Assembly (NCBI GenBank): GCA_973895155.1
Contig: OZ316896.1
Span: forward strand, 2,294,001 to 2,358,000
Direction of reading: 5' to 3'
DNA from: Marsupella aquatica
Lineage: Eukaryota > Marchantiophyta
Length of the DNA: 64,000 bases
Position 1 is the first letter of the stretch. Each line of letters starts with the position of its first letter. The notes under the pieces were generated by a model. The model ran no database searches. It was not told the DNA's origin and saw only the letters and a program-made list of their open reading frames with translations. Below are positions 31,404 through 43,160 of this stretch, one piece after another. The translations under genes were made by a program, and so were the position numbers.

Positions 31404-32072
31404 AGGACCACTTGTCACACCGCATGCACAAACCAAAGACCATTGACCTATAACTTAACACTTTGACTTGAACAGAGAGGATATTTACTTAAGATTTTGA
31501 ATTATGACCAATTTTGGGTCCAGGGTTTAGGGTCAACAGTACATAACTTATCCTATTATGGCTGCACTAAGTACAATATCCTAATTTAAGAGGCTAGCAA
31601 GCTCACTTAAAAGTCTCCTTTCAAAGACTGGAATTAATGGGCCATGTGATAACCTGGAAAAAGTGATTTCTGCCTAACTTATTTGTCTCATTCACTATCA
31701 TAGCCTATTTAGGATGTATAAATTACAACCCTGATCACAGTGCTTGATACCAATCCTGTTCAAAAAATGCTTGTTTTACATGTCACGACTGTTATATGTG
31801 ATTCAAATGCATTAAATCTTGTTGCAGATCTCCTTTGGTGAATCATAGCCACAAAATTGAGGTGTAGGTGGAGCTATTGTACGAGGGGATCAGTTTTTAG
31901 TGTGGGCTCAACAAACCAAAAAGTATGTCTACTCTGCACATGTGTGTGAACATTTCATTGCAGTAGCAATTGCCACTCTAGTCTATATGCTACACTGTAC
32001 TTTTTGTACACTGCACTAAATTATATTGTCCGTGCACTCTGCTAAATTGTACTATCTGTCTCATGCGTAGGC
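31404..32072. other. Region between Cys-rich and PHD genes (outer)
   Basis: No ORF. It aligns by eye with 53,880-54,640 of the inner element, for example around the GTGTGGGCTCAACA and GATCTCCTTTGGTGAATCAT words. The conserved non-coding text probably holds the promoter or an intron. Confidence 0.5.
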
Positions 32073-32753
32073 ATGGCACGCCCTAAAATCCGAGCCAAGA
32101 AGCGGGGGACAGAGGTGAGCAACACAGGTGTAGTTGGGCCAGATGGTAGTAACTTCTCCGCAAGTCAGATTTTCCAGAAGGCAGCTCATTGTTGTGCCAT
32201 TTGTGACGATGGTGGTGGCTTAGCCATATGTGAGGGCCCTTGCATGAGGCATTTCCACCTCAACTCGGAGTCTGACCTTGCTGCAGAAAACAACTGTCCA
32301 GGGGTGGGCCTCCCGTCAGCACACCAGGGAGGCTGGATGTGCACTGATTGTTTGGAGAAGCAGGCTAAGTGTGCACAGTGTGGGAAATTGGGGTCTTATG
32401 AGGGCTCTGTTGATGCTCCACCACTTGTTAGGAAATGCCCTGACAGATATTGTGTGAGGTTCTTTTGTTTTTCATGTTTGCCCGATCTTGCCACAGCTTG
32501 CCCACTTCATAAGTGCAAGGCATGTGGTCAGCACGATGAAGATTTCTGGGTGGACATAGTCCACTGTGTTAGGTGTCCCACCATGTGGCACTTTCATTGT
32601 TTGAAGGAGCGTCAAGCAGAAGGCTATGCTTGTGACAGACACATCTATGATCACTCTGCACATGGTGTTGATCGATGGATCTTCTATTGTCATCGCCATG
32701 CCATAGATCCTACTTTGCACACTCCCATGAGAGATCACATTTCTTGGCTTTGA
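32073..32753 (+). CDS. Tandem PHD-finger protein, EDM2-like arrangement (outer copy)
   Basis: 226 residues from an ATG preceded by GTAGGC. PHD1 spans about residues 40-93 (CCAICDDGGGLAICEGPCMRHFH ... WMCTDC). It is followed at once by KCAQCGKLGSYEG, a second Cys-rich unit (about 100-148), and a third (HKCKACGQHDEDFWVDIVHCVRCPTMWHFHC, about 147-176), ending in a basic His-rich tail. The CxxCGKLGS link between fingers is the arrangement seen in plant EDM2-type proteins, which act at heterochromatin of transposons and introns. The function here is inferred: a chromatin-reader encoded by a transposon. About 86% identical to the inner copy by hand count. Confidence 0.75.
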   Translation: MARPKIRAKKRGTEVSNTGVVGPDGSNFSASQIFQKAAHCCAICDDGGGLAICEGPCMRHFHLNSESDLAAENNCPGVGLPSAHQGGWMCTDCLEKQAKCAQCGKLGSYEGSVDAPPLVRKCPDRYCVRFFCFSCLPDLATACPLHKCKACGQHDEDFWVDIVHCVRCPTMWHFHCLKERQAEGYACDRHIYDHSAHGVDRWIFYCHRHAIDPTLHTPMRDHISWL

Positions 32754-33351
32754 ACCTGAATAATATACATGCATAGTGCACCTGATGTGGATACCTTGGA
32801 GATTGCAGACATTCCAATTTTGAGAAGAAGGACCTCTGTAGGAGAGGATGCTTAGGCAACAAGTACCCTAAGTTCATTACTTGTTCCTGGGTACATGCCT
32901 TCAAAAACTGCCCTTAAGCCTTCTAGGAACTTTTTTAACTCTGCAATCATTTTGATCACGACTTACATGACACTGCTTAAATTAAATCAGGACTTCTCAT
33001 TATGAGCATATAAGTTACAAGGCTATTTAATTTGCGAGAATTCCCTTAAAGTGTACCAACATTTTGTATTCTCATTGAATGTCTGCCCATTTACAACATC
33101 TGTATGTGGCATCACAAAACAATTGCACTTGTCACCTTCAATATTGTGAAGGCACATATTCAAACTATGAGGTGCATGCTTGCAGGTGTCTAGTACGTTT
33201 GTCCCAATATTTCTCCCGTTTGGAATCGGAGCAGAGACTCACCAGACGACTGGACTGGACCAAGTTATAAACGCAGCATTTTAAGGGCCCTCCGATTATC
33301 AGGTGAACGCATTATCTTCCGGTCTGCAGTGATTAGGTGGCCCGTGTGTAC
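32754..33351. other. Region between PHD and BRCT genes (outer)
   Basis: No ORF. It still aligns loosely with the inner element (TAAATTAAANCAGGACTTCT near 32,980) but is more diverged than the PHD part. Confidence 0.4.
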
Positions 33352-34200
33352 ATGGCCTCTAGAAAACGTACAAAGGTTGACCACCCGCCTCTGTTGGCTG
33401 GAATCAAAGCCATTTTGATTCCTGGCCACTATGGGTTCACCCAAGTGAGTTGGCCAATCGTACAAAAACGATTCTCAGAGTTCCATGGGACTGAAGTCAA
33501 GGACATCACTCCACAGACTACACATGTTGTTGCGGGGACATGGCTGGATGTGATGAACAAGTGGTCATGGTCCTTCATTGATTCTGACATTACCAACCAA
33601 GGTCTAAAAGTAGTTGAAGTCTCTTGGCTGACCGATTCTGTTAAACATAGGTGTGTACAGAGTACTGAGCAATATGAGTTGTGGGAGAGTGAGGAGGCCA
33701 CTGCAGAGGCTTTGGCTGAAAAGGAAGCCTATGAAGCAGCGGCAGAGAAACCCAACTTTGCTTCTGTCCAATATGGACCTGTTGTCAACATAGGACACCA
33801 TCCTATGCGTGCAGATGCTATATTGAATGAGCATGGCAAGGAGAGAAATACCATTATGAAGGGGTTCAGTGTGGTATTTGCAGAAGAAGGAATTGGGGAG
33901 ACTAAGTGCAGACTGTACAAGTCTATAGTTGTTGAGCTAGGTGGGACAGTGGAGGAGAGTCTAACAGAAACCTCCACTCATGTTGTAGGTCTGTCATACA
34001 TGAAAATATGCAGAAAATTCTTTAAGACAATAGTGCGTGATTTTGTCATGAACAACAATCTTTGGGTGCTTTCCCCTGATTGGCTTCTGGAATCAGCAGC
34101 TAGAGGGAAGCGACAGAATGCTTGGGACTTTGATATTTTTGAGGCCTGGCCCTCCAAGATTCAGCGGAGATGTATGCTTAGCAAAGGTGGGAGAGAGTGA
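33352..34200 (+). CDS. Double-BRCT protein (outer copy)
   Basis: About 282 residues from ATG 33,352 (MASRKRTKVDHPP). BRCT1, about residues 15-105: LLAGIKAILIP, FSEFHGTEVKDITPQTTHVVAG, and the signature Trp in VVEVSWLTDSV. BRCT2, about 160-270: IMKGFSVVFAE, LGGTVEESLTETSTHVV, and Trp in VLSPDWLLESA. A Glu/Ala-rich linker separates them. BRCT pairs bind phosphopeptides or DNA ends in repair and checkpoint proteins. In a cut-and-paste element it could recruit repair factors (inference). About 55-60% identical to the inner copy, so clearly more diverged than the PHD pair. Confidence 0.8.
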   Translation: MASRKRTKVDHPPLLAGIKAILIPGHYGFTQVSWPIVQKRFSEFHGTEVKDITPQTTHVVAGTWLDVMNKWSWSFIDSDITNQGLKVVEVSWLTDSVKHRCVQSTEQYELWESEEATAEALAEKEAYEAAAEKPNFASVQYGPVVNIGHHPMRADAILNEHGKERNTIMKGFSVVFAEEGIGETKCRLYKSIVVELGGTVEESLTETSTHVVGLSYMKICRKFFKTIVRDFVMNNNLWVLSPDWLLESAARGKRQNAWDFDIFEAWPSKIQRRCMLSKGGRE

Positions 34201-34376
34201 GGAGTAGGAGTCCCTCATATTTTTGTATAAAACACAATTTTGTAATAAATGTGATCCTTGAACTAACTCATCTTGTCATGGTTGGTCGCAGTTGAAGTGA
34301 TTGTTGTTTCCTGCTGCGTGGGGTGTGACTGTGAATCTACTTGCTGGGCTCTGTTTGGCTGAAGACTTTGGTGGGT

Positions 34377-34910
34377 ATGCTGCCTCTTCCAGACCGTCAG
34401 GCCCTATGTAGGGTCCTCCTACGGGTTGCATTGTGCATGGCTACTGCTTGGGCTTACTTGTGTGGATTGGTAACCAGACATAGTGTAGCTCCATCCGAGA
34501 TAATGCCTGCAGACCTTGGATGTGTTGTGAATGCTGTGGTGAATGAGGATGCACAGTCGGAAGAGGACATTTACTTTTCAGCAGATGAGTTAGACAAGCA
34601 CGATGCTGTAGGTGGTTCCTTGTTGCCTGATTTGGCAGATGATATAGTTCTTACACATGTCTGGCCAAGGGTTCTTGTGGTGTCTGGCGCACAAGATATC
34701 TGCAAATATAGACTAATTAGTACCCAGTGGAGGGACTTGGTAGCAACATGTGCACCATGGAGGGCACTGCTGCCACTGCTTGTAGGCACGGATCGAAGAC
34801 CACCATGGCATGAGCAGGGTTTAGACCTTGATGACTTAATGTACATGCCTGAGTACCTCAGGGCTGAGTGGCATCGACAACAGGATTGGTATCCGTATTT
34901 GATGTGGTAG
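34377..34910 (+). CDS. F-box-like protein, only in the outer element
   Basis: About 177 residues from ATG 34,377 (an upstream in-frame extension to 34,341 lacks ATG). The central segment fits an F-box: LLPDLADDIVLTHVWPRV, then a DICKYRLISTQWRDLV helix with the usual W-R-x-L pattern, followed by CAPWRALLPLL. A hydrophobic N-terminus may be a membrane or signal segment. F-box proteins couple targets to SCF ubiquitin ligases. It lies between BRCT and tnp2; the inner element has only about 430 bp there and no such ORF. A captured host exon is possible. Confidence 0.5.
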   Translation: MLPLPDRQALCRVLLRVALCMATAWAYLCGLVTRHSVAPSEIMPADLGCVVNAVVNEDAQSEEDIYFSADELDKHDAVGGSLLPDLADDIVLTHVWPRVLVVSGAQDICKYRLISTQWRDLVATCAPWRALLPLLVGTDRRPPWHEQGLDLDDLMYMPEYLRAEWHRQQDWYPYLMW

Positions 34911-35236
34911 TAAGATGAGGACATCTTACACTGGTCTCGCACCTGGCACCTGTGTCTATGACTATACATGATTGGACTCTGATATGGTCATGGATGTACG
35001 TGCAGAGGCAGTACATGTGAGGACAGCGGAGGAGTTGACACCCTCAAACATTTAGGAATTTTGTCTCATTCACTTGAGAATAGGTACATGACTCAGGCAC
35101 CTATATTTTTTGTTTTTTTGTTTTTTTGGAACGTTACGTATTTTGGCAAGTACAGTCGGGGGTGAAATCCTTAACAGGAAGTGTATTTTTCACTTGCATA
35201 ATAAAATGACAGGGTGCTGAGTGCGTGTGTATAGTG
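34911..35236. other. tnp2 upstream region (outer)
   Basis: No ORF. It contains a T-rich run (about 35,105-35,128) and AT-rich text before the transposase start. It resembles 51,300-51,560 of the inner element near the TTTAGGAATTTTGTCTCATT and GAGGACAGCGGAGGAG words. Confidence 0.4.
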
Positions 35237-38200
35237 ATGGCTCCAAGGTTGCCTCTTCACAACCCATTTAGGATTAGGCATCATGATTCTAAATTGTGGA
35301 TGCGTGAACAAGCCCGGGCCGCCCAAGGTAGGAGTAGGAGGATGAGATGCCCATGCACACAGTGCCAAGGATTCAAGTCGTTGAGTTTGAACACTGTGCA
35401 CCTTCACCTGCTGCGGCATGAAAGGCACCCTCGGTGGAGGGTTTGGAATGTACCAGCAGAAGAAGACTCCTCTGATGAAGAGTGGAGAGCTGACTTTGTG
35501 GATTCTAATACAGCTAGGCGTAGAGACTACGTAGAGCAGGACATAGACTGTGCAGAGGATGGTCCTGGGGTCCAACATGAGAACGTGGATGACCAAGATG
35601 GAGATGCAGAGGCAGTCACTGAGGACGGTGGGATGGATGTCCCAAGAATGGTTCAAGAGATTTTTGAAGACCTTGATGCTTTTTACGACACAGTGGAATC
35701 AGAAGAGGACAATGAACCGCAGCCACACATTGGCGACGGCCAAGCTCAACCTGACTTTGACATTGGGGAAGGTGCAGCAGAGAGGGAGTGGGTGTTTGGG
35801 GGCCCAAAACACATCAAAGAAGCTTGCATTCCTATCTACAAGGGGTCGAACTGCTCCAAGCTGGGTTTTGTCGTGTTGTTGTTGAACATCTGTGGCAATC
35901 ACAATGTTCCCAATATATTTGTGACAGAGTTGTTGACCTTCCTACGCCGAAATGTGTTACCAGATGGTAATTCAATTCCAAAAAATATGTACGAGGCTAG
36001 GAAATTGATGTCTAACCTTGGGCTGAACTATGTGTCTATTGACGCATGCCCTGATGGGTGTGTTCTCTTTCGCAAAGAGCATGCAGATAAATTGACATGC
36101 CCTCATTGTGGTAAGCACAGGTACAAGAATGTAGGGAAATGTACACACCCTGCCAAGGTTCTTCGTCATTTTCCTCTCATTCCTAGACTACAACGTCTGT
36201 TTAGATGCCCTGCCATTTCCAAGCTGATGACATGGACTCCTGATAACAAGAGCAGTGATGGCCTGCAGCGTCACATTGGAGATTCCAACCATTGGAAATT
36301 TGTTGATGAGAGGTGGCCACAGTTTGCTGCAGAGAAGCGGAACTTTCGATTTGGTCTATCACTGGATGGAGTAAACCCATTTGGAGACAAAAACAACCGT
36401 TATTCATGTTGGCCGGTTACGCTGCTAAATTACAACCTTCCCCCATGGATGACTACAAAGAGGTTTTTTGTCATGATGGTGCTGTTAATCCCTGGACCAG
36501 CTTCTGTGACCAAGCAATTCATAGATATCATGTTGGCTCCAGCAGTGGAAGAGTGGAAGACTTTGTGGATAGAAGGGGTGTTAACCCATGATGTTCTGAA
36601 GGGGCTTCTTCGACCCAGCCCCTTTAGACTGCATGCAATTTGTTTGCTGGATATAGCAGATTACCCAGGCCATGGCATCATATCTGGACGAGTGACAAAG
36701 GGCTATGTGGGGTGCACACCATGTGGGAAAAATGTGACAAGTGAGTGGTCGCATGCCCTGCACAGTATGAAATTTCAGGGGCATAGAAGGTATCTGCCTG
36801 TTGATCATCCTTACAGGCACACACGGTCTCAAATTGCACACTTCAACAACAAAACAGAGCTTCGTGGCCCACCACAGAGGGTCACCAGAGAGCAAGTCCT
36901 GAGGTGGGCAGCCAGGAAGGCTGATTGGGACAAGAGAAGTGCCACTGATCGAGAACCTAAGGATCCAGTGGTGAAACACGGTGTGAAAAGACAGACCTTG
37001 ATGGACTTGGAGTTGGAGTACTGGAGGGTAATGTACTTAGCCTCCAGCCCCTGTATGATTGCAATTTTAGATTGGAGCAATGGTGGATTGATGTTGGTTA
37101 CAATCCTCCTATGTGGTTAATTAGTGTTTCTGTTGTTGAATTCTTTGCTTTGTGGAGTGCAGGAATTCGAGCCCAGCAAACACAATGTGGACGTCATGCA
37201 CATTGAGAAAAATATTTGTGAGAGCTTGCTGAAGTTCTTGTCGGGTGAGAAAGATACAGGAGCAGTTCGAGCTGATATGCAACAGAAGGGGATTCGCCCT
37301 CACCTTTGGTTGAAGCCCCATGCAAGCAATCCCAATGTACTTCTCAAGTTCCAAGCTCCCTATGTGTGCACACAGGATGAATGGAAGACATTCTTGTATA
37401 GATTGAGCTGTCTGAAAGTGCCCTCTGGCTATGCTGGTGCCTTCAAGAAGCATATTACAAAGAATAAACTTGGCAGTATGAAAACACATGACTACCATGT
37501 GTTGATGCAGCACATTCTGCCCCTATGCCTCAGAGGTCTCATGCAGAAACCAGTCCGTAATGTCATTCTTTGACTGTGCAATGTATTTCGCCGTATATGT
37601 GTGAAAGTGTGGGATCCCCAAGGATTGGAGCAGTTGAAGCAGGATGCTGCTTATGTCCTCTGTGACTTGGAGATATACTTCCCCCCTGCTTTCTTTGATG
37701 TTATGACTCATCTCCTAATCCATGTGGTAGAAGAGCTAGGGCAGTATGAGCCAGTCAGTACCAGATGGATGTACCCTATGGAGCGATACATGAAGTTGTT
37801 GAAAGGTCATGTGAGAACATACTACAGGCCAGAGGCTTCCATGGCATTGGGGTACATTAAGGATGAGACGTTGGGATTCCTAACAGAGTACATGGCTGGG
37901 TATGGTGAAGCTATGACAAGAGTTTGGAAATCTGGTGAAGATGATGGAGTGAGTGGCGAGGTTGTTGAAGGTGTGGGACGTGCTGTTCAGCTGCCTGTTG
38001 CGATTCGAGACAAGGCTCATTCATATGTGCTGGCAAACACAGAGCCTATGCAACCATGATGGAGGTGAGTGATTGAATTGACTTGCCTTTGTTGTGATGC
38101 TTCTTGTCTGTTCCAAGGGTGATCTTAGGTTGTCATGTGTTGTTTAGACCTAACTATGCCTGTACCTCATAATGCAGGGAATATGATATGCAAAAAGCTG

Positions 38201-38937
38201 CACACTCTGGGCAGCAGGATCCCTTCCCACAGTTCGAGCAGTGGATTCGGGTGACAATTCGAGAGCATAGTAGACATCACCCAGATATGGAGAAGGATTT
38301 GTATCTTCTATCTGTGCCACCACGATTGTCTATTCTGACCTACAAACGGATGAGAGCTTATGGAAATCATTATCGAGTGAGGGATGAGCAGGGTGACCAT
38401 TGTGTATCATATGATTGTGGTTTGATTTCTGTGTTTGAGCAGAGAACCTCTGAAGAACAGAGGGGGTGGATGAAGATGGGTTACGTGGGGGAGTTGACCG
38501 ACATTTGGGTGTTGAATTATGGTAACACAAGTGTCCCAGTGATATTGATGAAGGGATCATGGGTGAAATCAGAGTGGCAGAGACCAAGGGCCACCATGAA
38601 GCGTGATCATGATGGGTTCTTGTTGGCCAATTTTAGGTCCAGAGTACCAGAATGGTCTGAGCCTTTTGTTTTCCCTAGCCAAGTTGAACAGGCTTTCTTT
38701 GCAGATGTGGAGGAGTCACATGGCTGGAGGGTGGTATGCCATAGCCAAGCACGGAACAGGCGGATGGATGGAAGTAAAGTAGAGTTCAGTTTGGATGACC
38801 ATGCTGCATTCGAGCATCCTAGTCATGAGACTGTACTTCCAACTCGGGCAGGGACTGACTACATCCCCTTAACATTGAGAGAGACATATGATGAACCTGG
38901 ACAAATGGAATATGATGAGGTTGATGATTTGCAATAG
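35237..38937 (+). pseudogene. tnp2 (CACTA) transposase, two nonsense codons (outer copy)
   Basis: Three exons: 35,237-37,027, 37,163-38,064 and 38,178-38,937, with introns 37,028-37,162 and 38,065-38,177 (GT-AG). Domains: N-terminal transposase-associated zinc domain (RCPCTQCQG...HLLRH), a Cys pair (LTCPHCGKHRY), the tnp2 catalytic core (GLSLDGVNPFGDKNNRYSCW; LDIADYPGHGIISG; SKHNVDVMHIEKNICE in exon 2; then YFPPAFFDVMTHLLIHV), and a C-terminal DUF4216-like region (GFLLANFRS...EPFVFPSQVEQAFF). Exon 2 has the same length (902 bp) as in the inner copy. TGA at 37,571-37,573 replaces a codon that is CGA (Arg) in the inner copy, and TGA lies at 38,057-38,059. It is therefore probably inactive. Confidence 0.85.
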
Positions 38938-39114
38938 GCAACAGCTGGCGATTGGCAAGTATGAGGTTGAGGATGACTACCTGCACAGAGTCACATAACG
39001 GGAATTGCTGCCTGGAATGATGTTTAGGATAGTTGGATATGCATGAAATTGATTGATACTTTGAATTTAGTGTGCTGATTCTCCCTGTTTGGTTGTGGGT
39101 GCTGTGCAGAAGCG

Positions 39115-42100
39115 ATGGGGGAAGAGGGTGATGACACGGAGACAGACATGGGGCTTGGAGAGTGGGGTGAAGAGGAAAGATTGGATATGGATGGAGACCC
39201 AGATGCAGGGGGCTCACAAAAAAATGCACCTGTGCAAGATGCACAGGGCCCTCATCAAGTCCCAGGTAGGTGGGCAGCTAGAGAGAAATCACATAATCCA
39301 TACCCTAGAAGGAGCCAGAGTTATTGGCAAGGGACGCCTGATAATTATGATGATGACTATGATGGAGCAGAAGATGGATGGGATGAATATGAACACCCAG
39401 AGCGTGGTAGAGACGGGTACAGAGGGCAATGGAAAGGTGAGGAGGATGATTGGACAAGTAAGTGCCTTGTGCTAGTGATTTTGTGATGGTAGTAGAGATT
39501 TAGCTCAATATGCACTTATCTGATGTGTAGCTAGGGCAAAGAGTTTATCTTACAGGTCCATGAGTGTGGCATGTACCTGTTGGTATGCAGACTCTGATTG
39601 GGACAATCACGAAAACAACAAAGGCCATCCACATTCAGATAGGAGGCAATCATTCACAGGCGGGAGAAACGCCCCTAATTCATCAAGACAAAGCAATAGG
39701 ACAGGTGGTCCAGAACCATCTATGCGCCAAGGGAGAGGTAACTTGGTCATTGCAGAATTGCTTTGAAGTCCACTGTATATTTGGCAGCGGGATTTATGAT
39801 TCATACTTACCTAATGTAAGTGACTGTAAATGGATCCTGTAAATGTGCAGGGACTCCAGGGAGGTTTGGACAATGCAATCCAGGCCGTGGGGGGAGATCA
39901 GGCCGTGGAGGGACCCCAGGCCGTGGGGGGACACCAGGCCGTGGAGGGACACCTAGTAGCGCTTCAGGGAGTACCAAGGCAGGAGACAGTAACAAATTTG
40001 GTAAAGTAGAAGTGAATTCCGAAGGTTGGATAACTCCCACATGTGATGGTAAGAACCGTTGGCATTCTGACCTAAGAGGAGAAGTATTGCGTTGGTTAGA
40101 TTTGAGCATTACAGAGTTTAGGAGTCAGAACAAAGCTGATTGGGCTGCTATCTGCAAGGACATTCTTGAACGGTGGGAGTATGTTGGTAATGATGGTAAG
40201 GGCCCAGTTGAAGATTGCATATCAGATTATGCAATGAGGATTTTGAAACAAGAGAGGCATAGGTTGAAAAGGATGTGGATAGACAATGGTTCTAACAGGA
40301 GAATGCCACCACCCCCATCATTGGAACTGGATCAATGGACACGGTTAATCAAAGGGTTCATGTCGGAGGCTGGACAGAGCAAGAGTGAACTGATGTCAAA
40401 TGCTCGAGGCAAAGTGAAACACCTTTCACAGGCTGGGAGAGGAAGTTATGCTCCAGTGAAAGAACAATTGGTAAGGCAGTGACATGCCTGATAGTAAGCC
40501 TCAAACTTATCATCTTGCTACCATTATTACATTTTCATTGACAATCAACACTTGGTTTCATTCATATGTATGTTGATGTGGACTGCAGAAGAAATTGACA
40601 GGTGAAGAACCATCAGCACAAGAAGTGAGAGAGGAGTTCATGAAACAAAGGAGTGAGGTGACAAGTGTAACTTCCAAACAGGTGATTATGTTGTAATTCT
40701 GTATGTTCTGTGACTATTTGGCCTTGAGCATCAGAAAGAAATGTAGTAGGAAGTAAGCAACCAGTTCTTGGGGACAGTTATCTGAGATATGTAAGCTGTG
40801 TTATGACAGGGAACTGTTACAACTCTCACAAAGATGTGTGAACGGTTGAAGTCATTAGAGTGTGGACTCCCTCGAGTGGAAAGTAAATTGGCTGATCGTT
40901 TGGATATTGTGGAGGCATCTGTAGCGAACCTTCTTGCATCAGTGGAATCTAATTTCAAGCTTGTGATTGAAAAATTGGGTGGTTCCCAACCAAACAATGA
41001 GGGCAACATTGTACAAAGTGTGCCCTTGTTAACAAAAAAGGGAATTGGCAAATCTGACACAGGTATGGAAATGACACCGGCCCATTGTTCATTGTGTCCT
41101 ATGTTCAAATGTTAGAAGTAAGTTTTCATGAATTGAGTGAATGGTTTGAATGCAGGAAGAGTGGAGGCAGAGAAGGACCCTGTAATCAGTAAGCAGAAGG
41201 GCAAGAAGGTTGCTGAGACAGGTAACCTGCTATGATCCAATACATTACATTTGAAAAGTGCATGGAGTTTTGTGAAGCTTAAGCCGGTTGGAGGTAATCT
41301 TTTCTGTAAGAACTGGTTGGATGAACTGGGATCTGAAGTGACATCATGATTGATGTATCAGGTGATTCAAAGAGCAATAATGAAGAAGATGTGCCCAGTG
41401 CCTCAGTGACCATAGCCAAGGAGGTATCAGGTAAGCTGATGCTTTAAATTCCTCTATATGAATGTTGAGCAACAATTCAGTGGTTAATAGATTCAACCTG
41501 AATATTGTGGTGTGTTTATTGATCAACAGAAGCAGACATGGAGCATATGGCAATGGCAAAGAAGGGGAAGAAGGCTGTTCATAATGGTAAGGAGATAGTG
41601 ACAACTTTGTGGTTGGTGACATGTACATTTAGCACATGTGATGAGTGATTGACTTATGTTGGACATGACACTGAATTGTAGTTGATGCAGAGTTGACAGA
41701 CTCTCAACCAAGTGGGAGTAGGGTGAAGCGACGTCGAAACTTGGGAGCAACATTGGATGCAAGTAAGATTGTAGATGCTTCAATTGAAGCAAGTACAATG
41801 TTGGCAGATACTGAGATGATGTCGCAGGGAAATCCTGCTACACAATCAGAAGTGTCAAATATGGATGCAGATTCTTTGAAGAAGAGTGTAGCCAATTCTC
41901 GATCACCAGCACAAAACACTCGTGCCAAAGTCATGACTCGCAACCAAGGTATGAATAATGTCATGTATAAGCCACCCAAGAAAGCCAAGAAAAACAGCCA
42001 GGGTAAGGTGGAGGTGATAGCCACAGCAGAGCCAGTCCATAATCTTCTATCATGGGAGGATGACTCACAGGTATGTGTGGGTACAGGCATTTTGCGACCG

Positions 42101-42286
42101 GATCATGCAAAATTCCATGGCAAAGTGGTCCCGGATGACCATGTAGTAGTGTTGTTGACTACAGTGATTGTATCTGATTGTAATTTGCCATTTCCGAATA
42201 GAGACGATGATCCACCTCAGGAAATAATTGCAGATGCAGTAGGATCTCTTGTGCTCTGGCCATCAGAGTGTGTTAGTCTGCAGTGA
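39115..42286 (+). CDS. TnpA/TNP1-like DNA-binding protein, multi-exon (outer copy)
   Basis: Exons seen by splice sites and frame: 39,115-39,457; 39,591-39,737; 39,851-40,470; smaller ones to about 41.6 kb; and a last exon ending TGA/TAG near 42,286. The first exon is acidic. The third starts with an Arg-Gly-Gly repeat (GRGGTPGRGG, about 39,880-39,960), then a helical block like the plant transposase_24 family (KNRWHSDLRGEVLRWLD; RILKQERHRLKRMW). A coiled segment lies at about 40,834-41,040. The last exon is Ser/Lys-rich and ends in a TNP1-like domain (FHGKVVPDDHVVVLLTTV ... DDDPPQEII..GSLVLWPS). En/Spm TnpA-type proteins bind subterminal repeats. Further upstream exons are possible; some small exon limits are uncertain. 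Confidence 0.65.
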
Positions 42287-42845
42287 CTGAATGCAAGTGT
42301 AGATAGCATCATGTGAATTGTGTCACATTTTGACATTGCCTTGGAAAGATCCAAGAAATATCTGTACCAATTTTTCCATTTGGTAAAGAGGATGAAGGAG
42401 ACGTTGTGTGTGACATTGATATTTCTGAATTCTGTATGTATGAAACAAGTGATTGATGTCAAACTATGGCTCTATGGTGATTGTCTATGATACTTGAATC
42501 TATTTTATCATTTCAGTATTAGTGTGTATGGTATAGAGGAATACTTTGTGACCTTCTTTGTAGTCTATGAAGTTTGAATCTGTGAATTCATATTAGTGTA
42601 CATGGTATAGAAGATGGCTTTCTGAAACTATGTATTCTAATGTTAACATGATGAATGGTGAACTTATAGAGTGAGTTCATTCCAAGTACACAATAAAACA
42701 TGAATGCAATATGTTATTTGTGCACAAGAGTGGGTTCATTCCAAGTAGTATAGTGGGGTCTTCATCACTCATATCCAGTTGACATAAAAGACTTATACAT
42801 ACCCCACAAAGTATATTTAAAGACTACCCTCCATAACCTTTTTAG
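42287..42845. other. 3' region of the outer TNP1-like gene
   Basis: No ORF. It contains two related stretches with TTCATTCCAAGTA and ATTAGTGT(A/G)(C/T)ATGGTATAGA words (about 42,520-42,760). It ends in TAG, the left target copy of the inner element. Confidence 0.45.
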
Positions 42846-43160
42846 CACTAGAAGAATCCGAGGTGAACTGAGACCGCAATATATGACTCATTTTGGCTCA
42901 TGTGACTTCATTGTGACTCAACGTGACTTGACCCACGCTGTGACCCTTGGAGTTGCAAAAGTTGAGACCAAAAAATGGAAGTCACTATTGATACTGGGCT
43001 TTGCAACTTGCTTGATACCCATTTGTGACTGATCTGTGACTTTATTGTGGAGTCTAGCCTTGTTTCGACGTGACTGCAATATGACTTCAGCGAGTCACAT
43101 CGTAAGTCACATACATGACTTACCCGCATTCAACAACGACTAGCGTGTGACTATTTAGTG
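42846..43160. repeat. Left terminal and subterminal repeats of the inner CACTA
   Basis: Many copies of GTGACT/TGTGACTT/AGTCACA words occur on both strands (for example ATGTGACTTCATTGTGACTC, GTGACTGATCTGTGACTTT, AGTCACATCGTAAGTCACAT). The motif differs from the CGACT family of the outer element. They are likely sites for the inner TNP1/TnpA-like protein. Confidence 0.75.
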
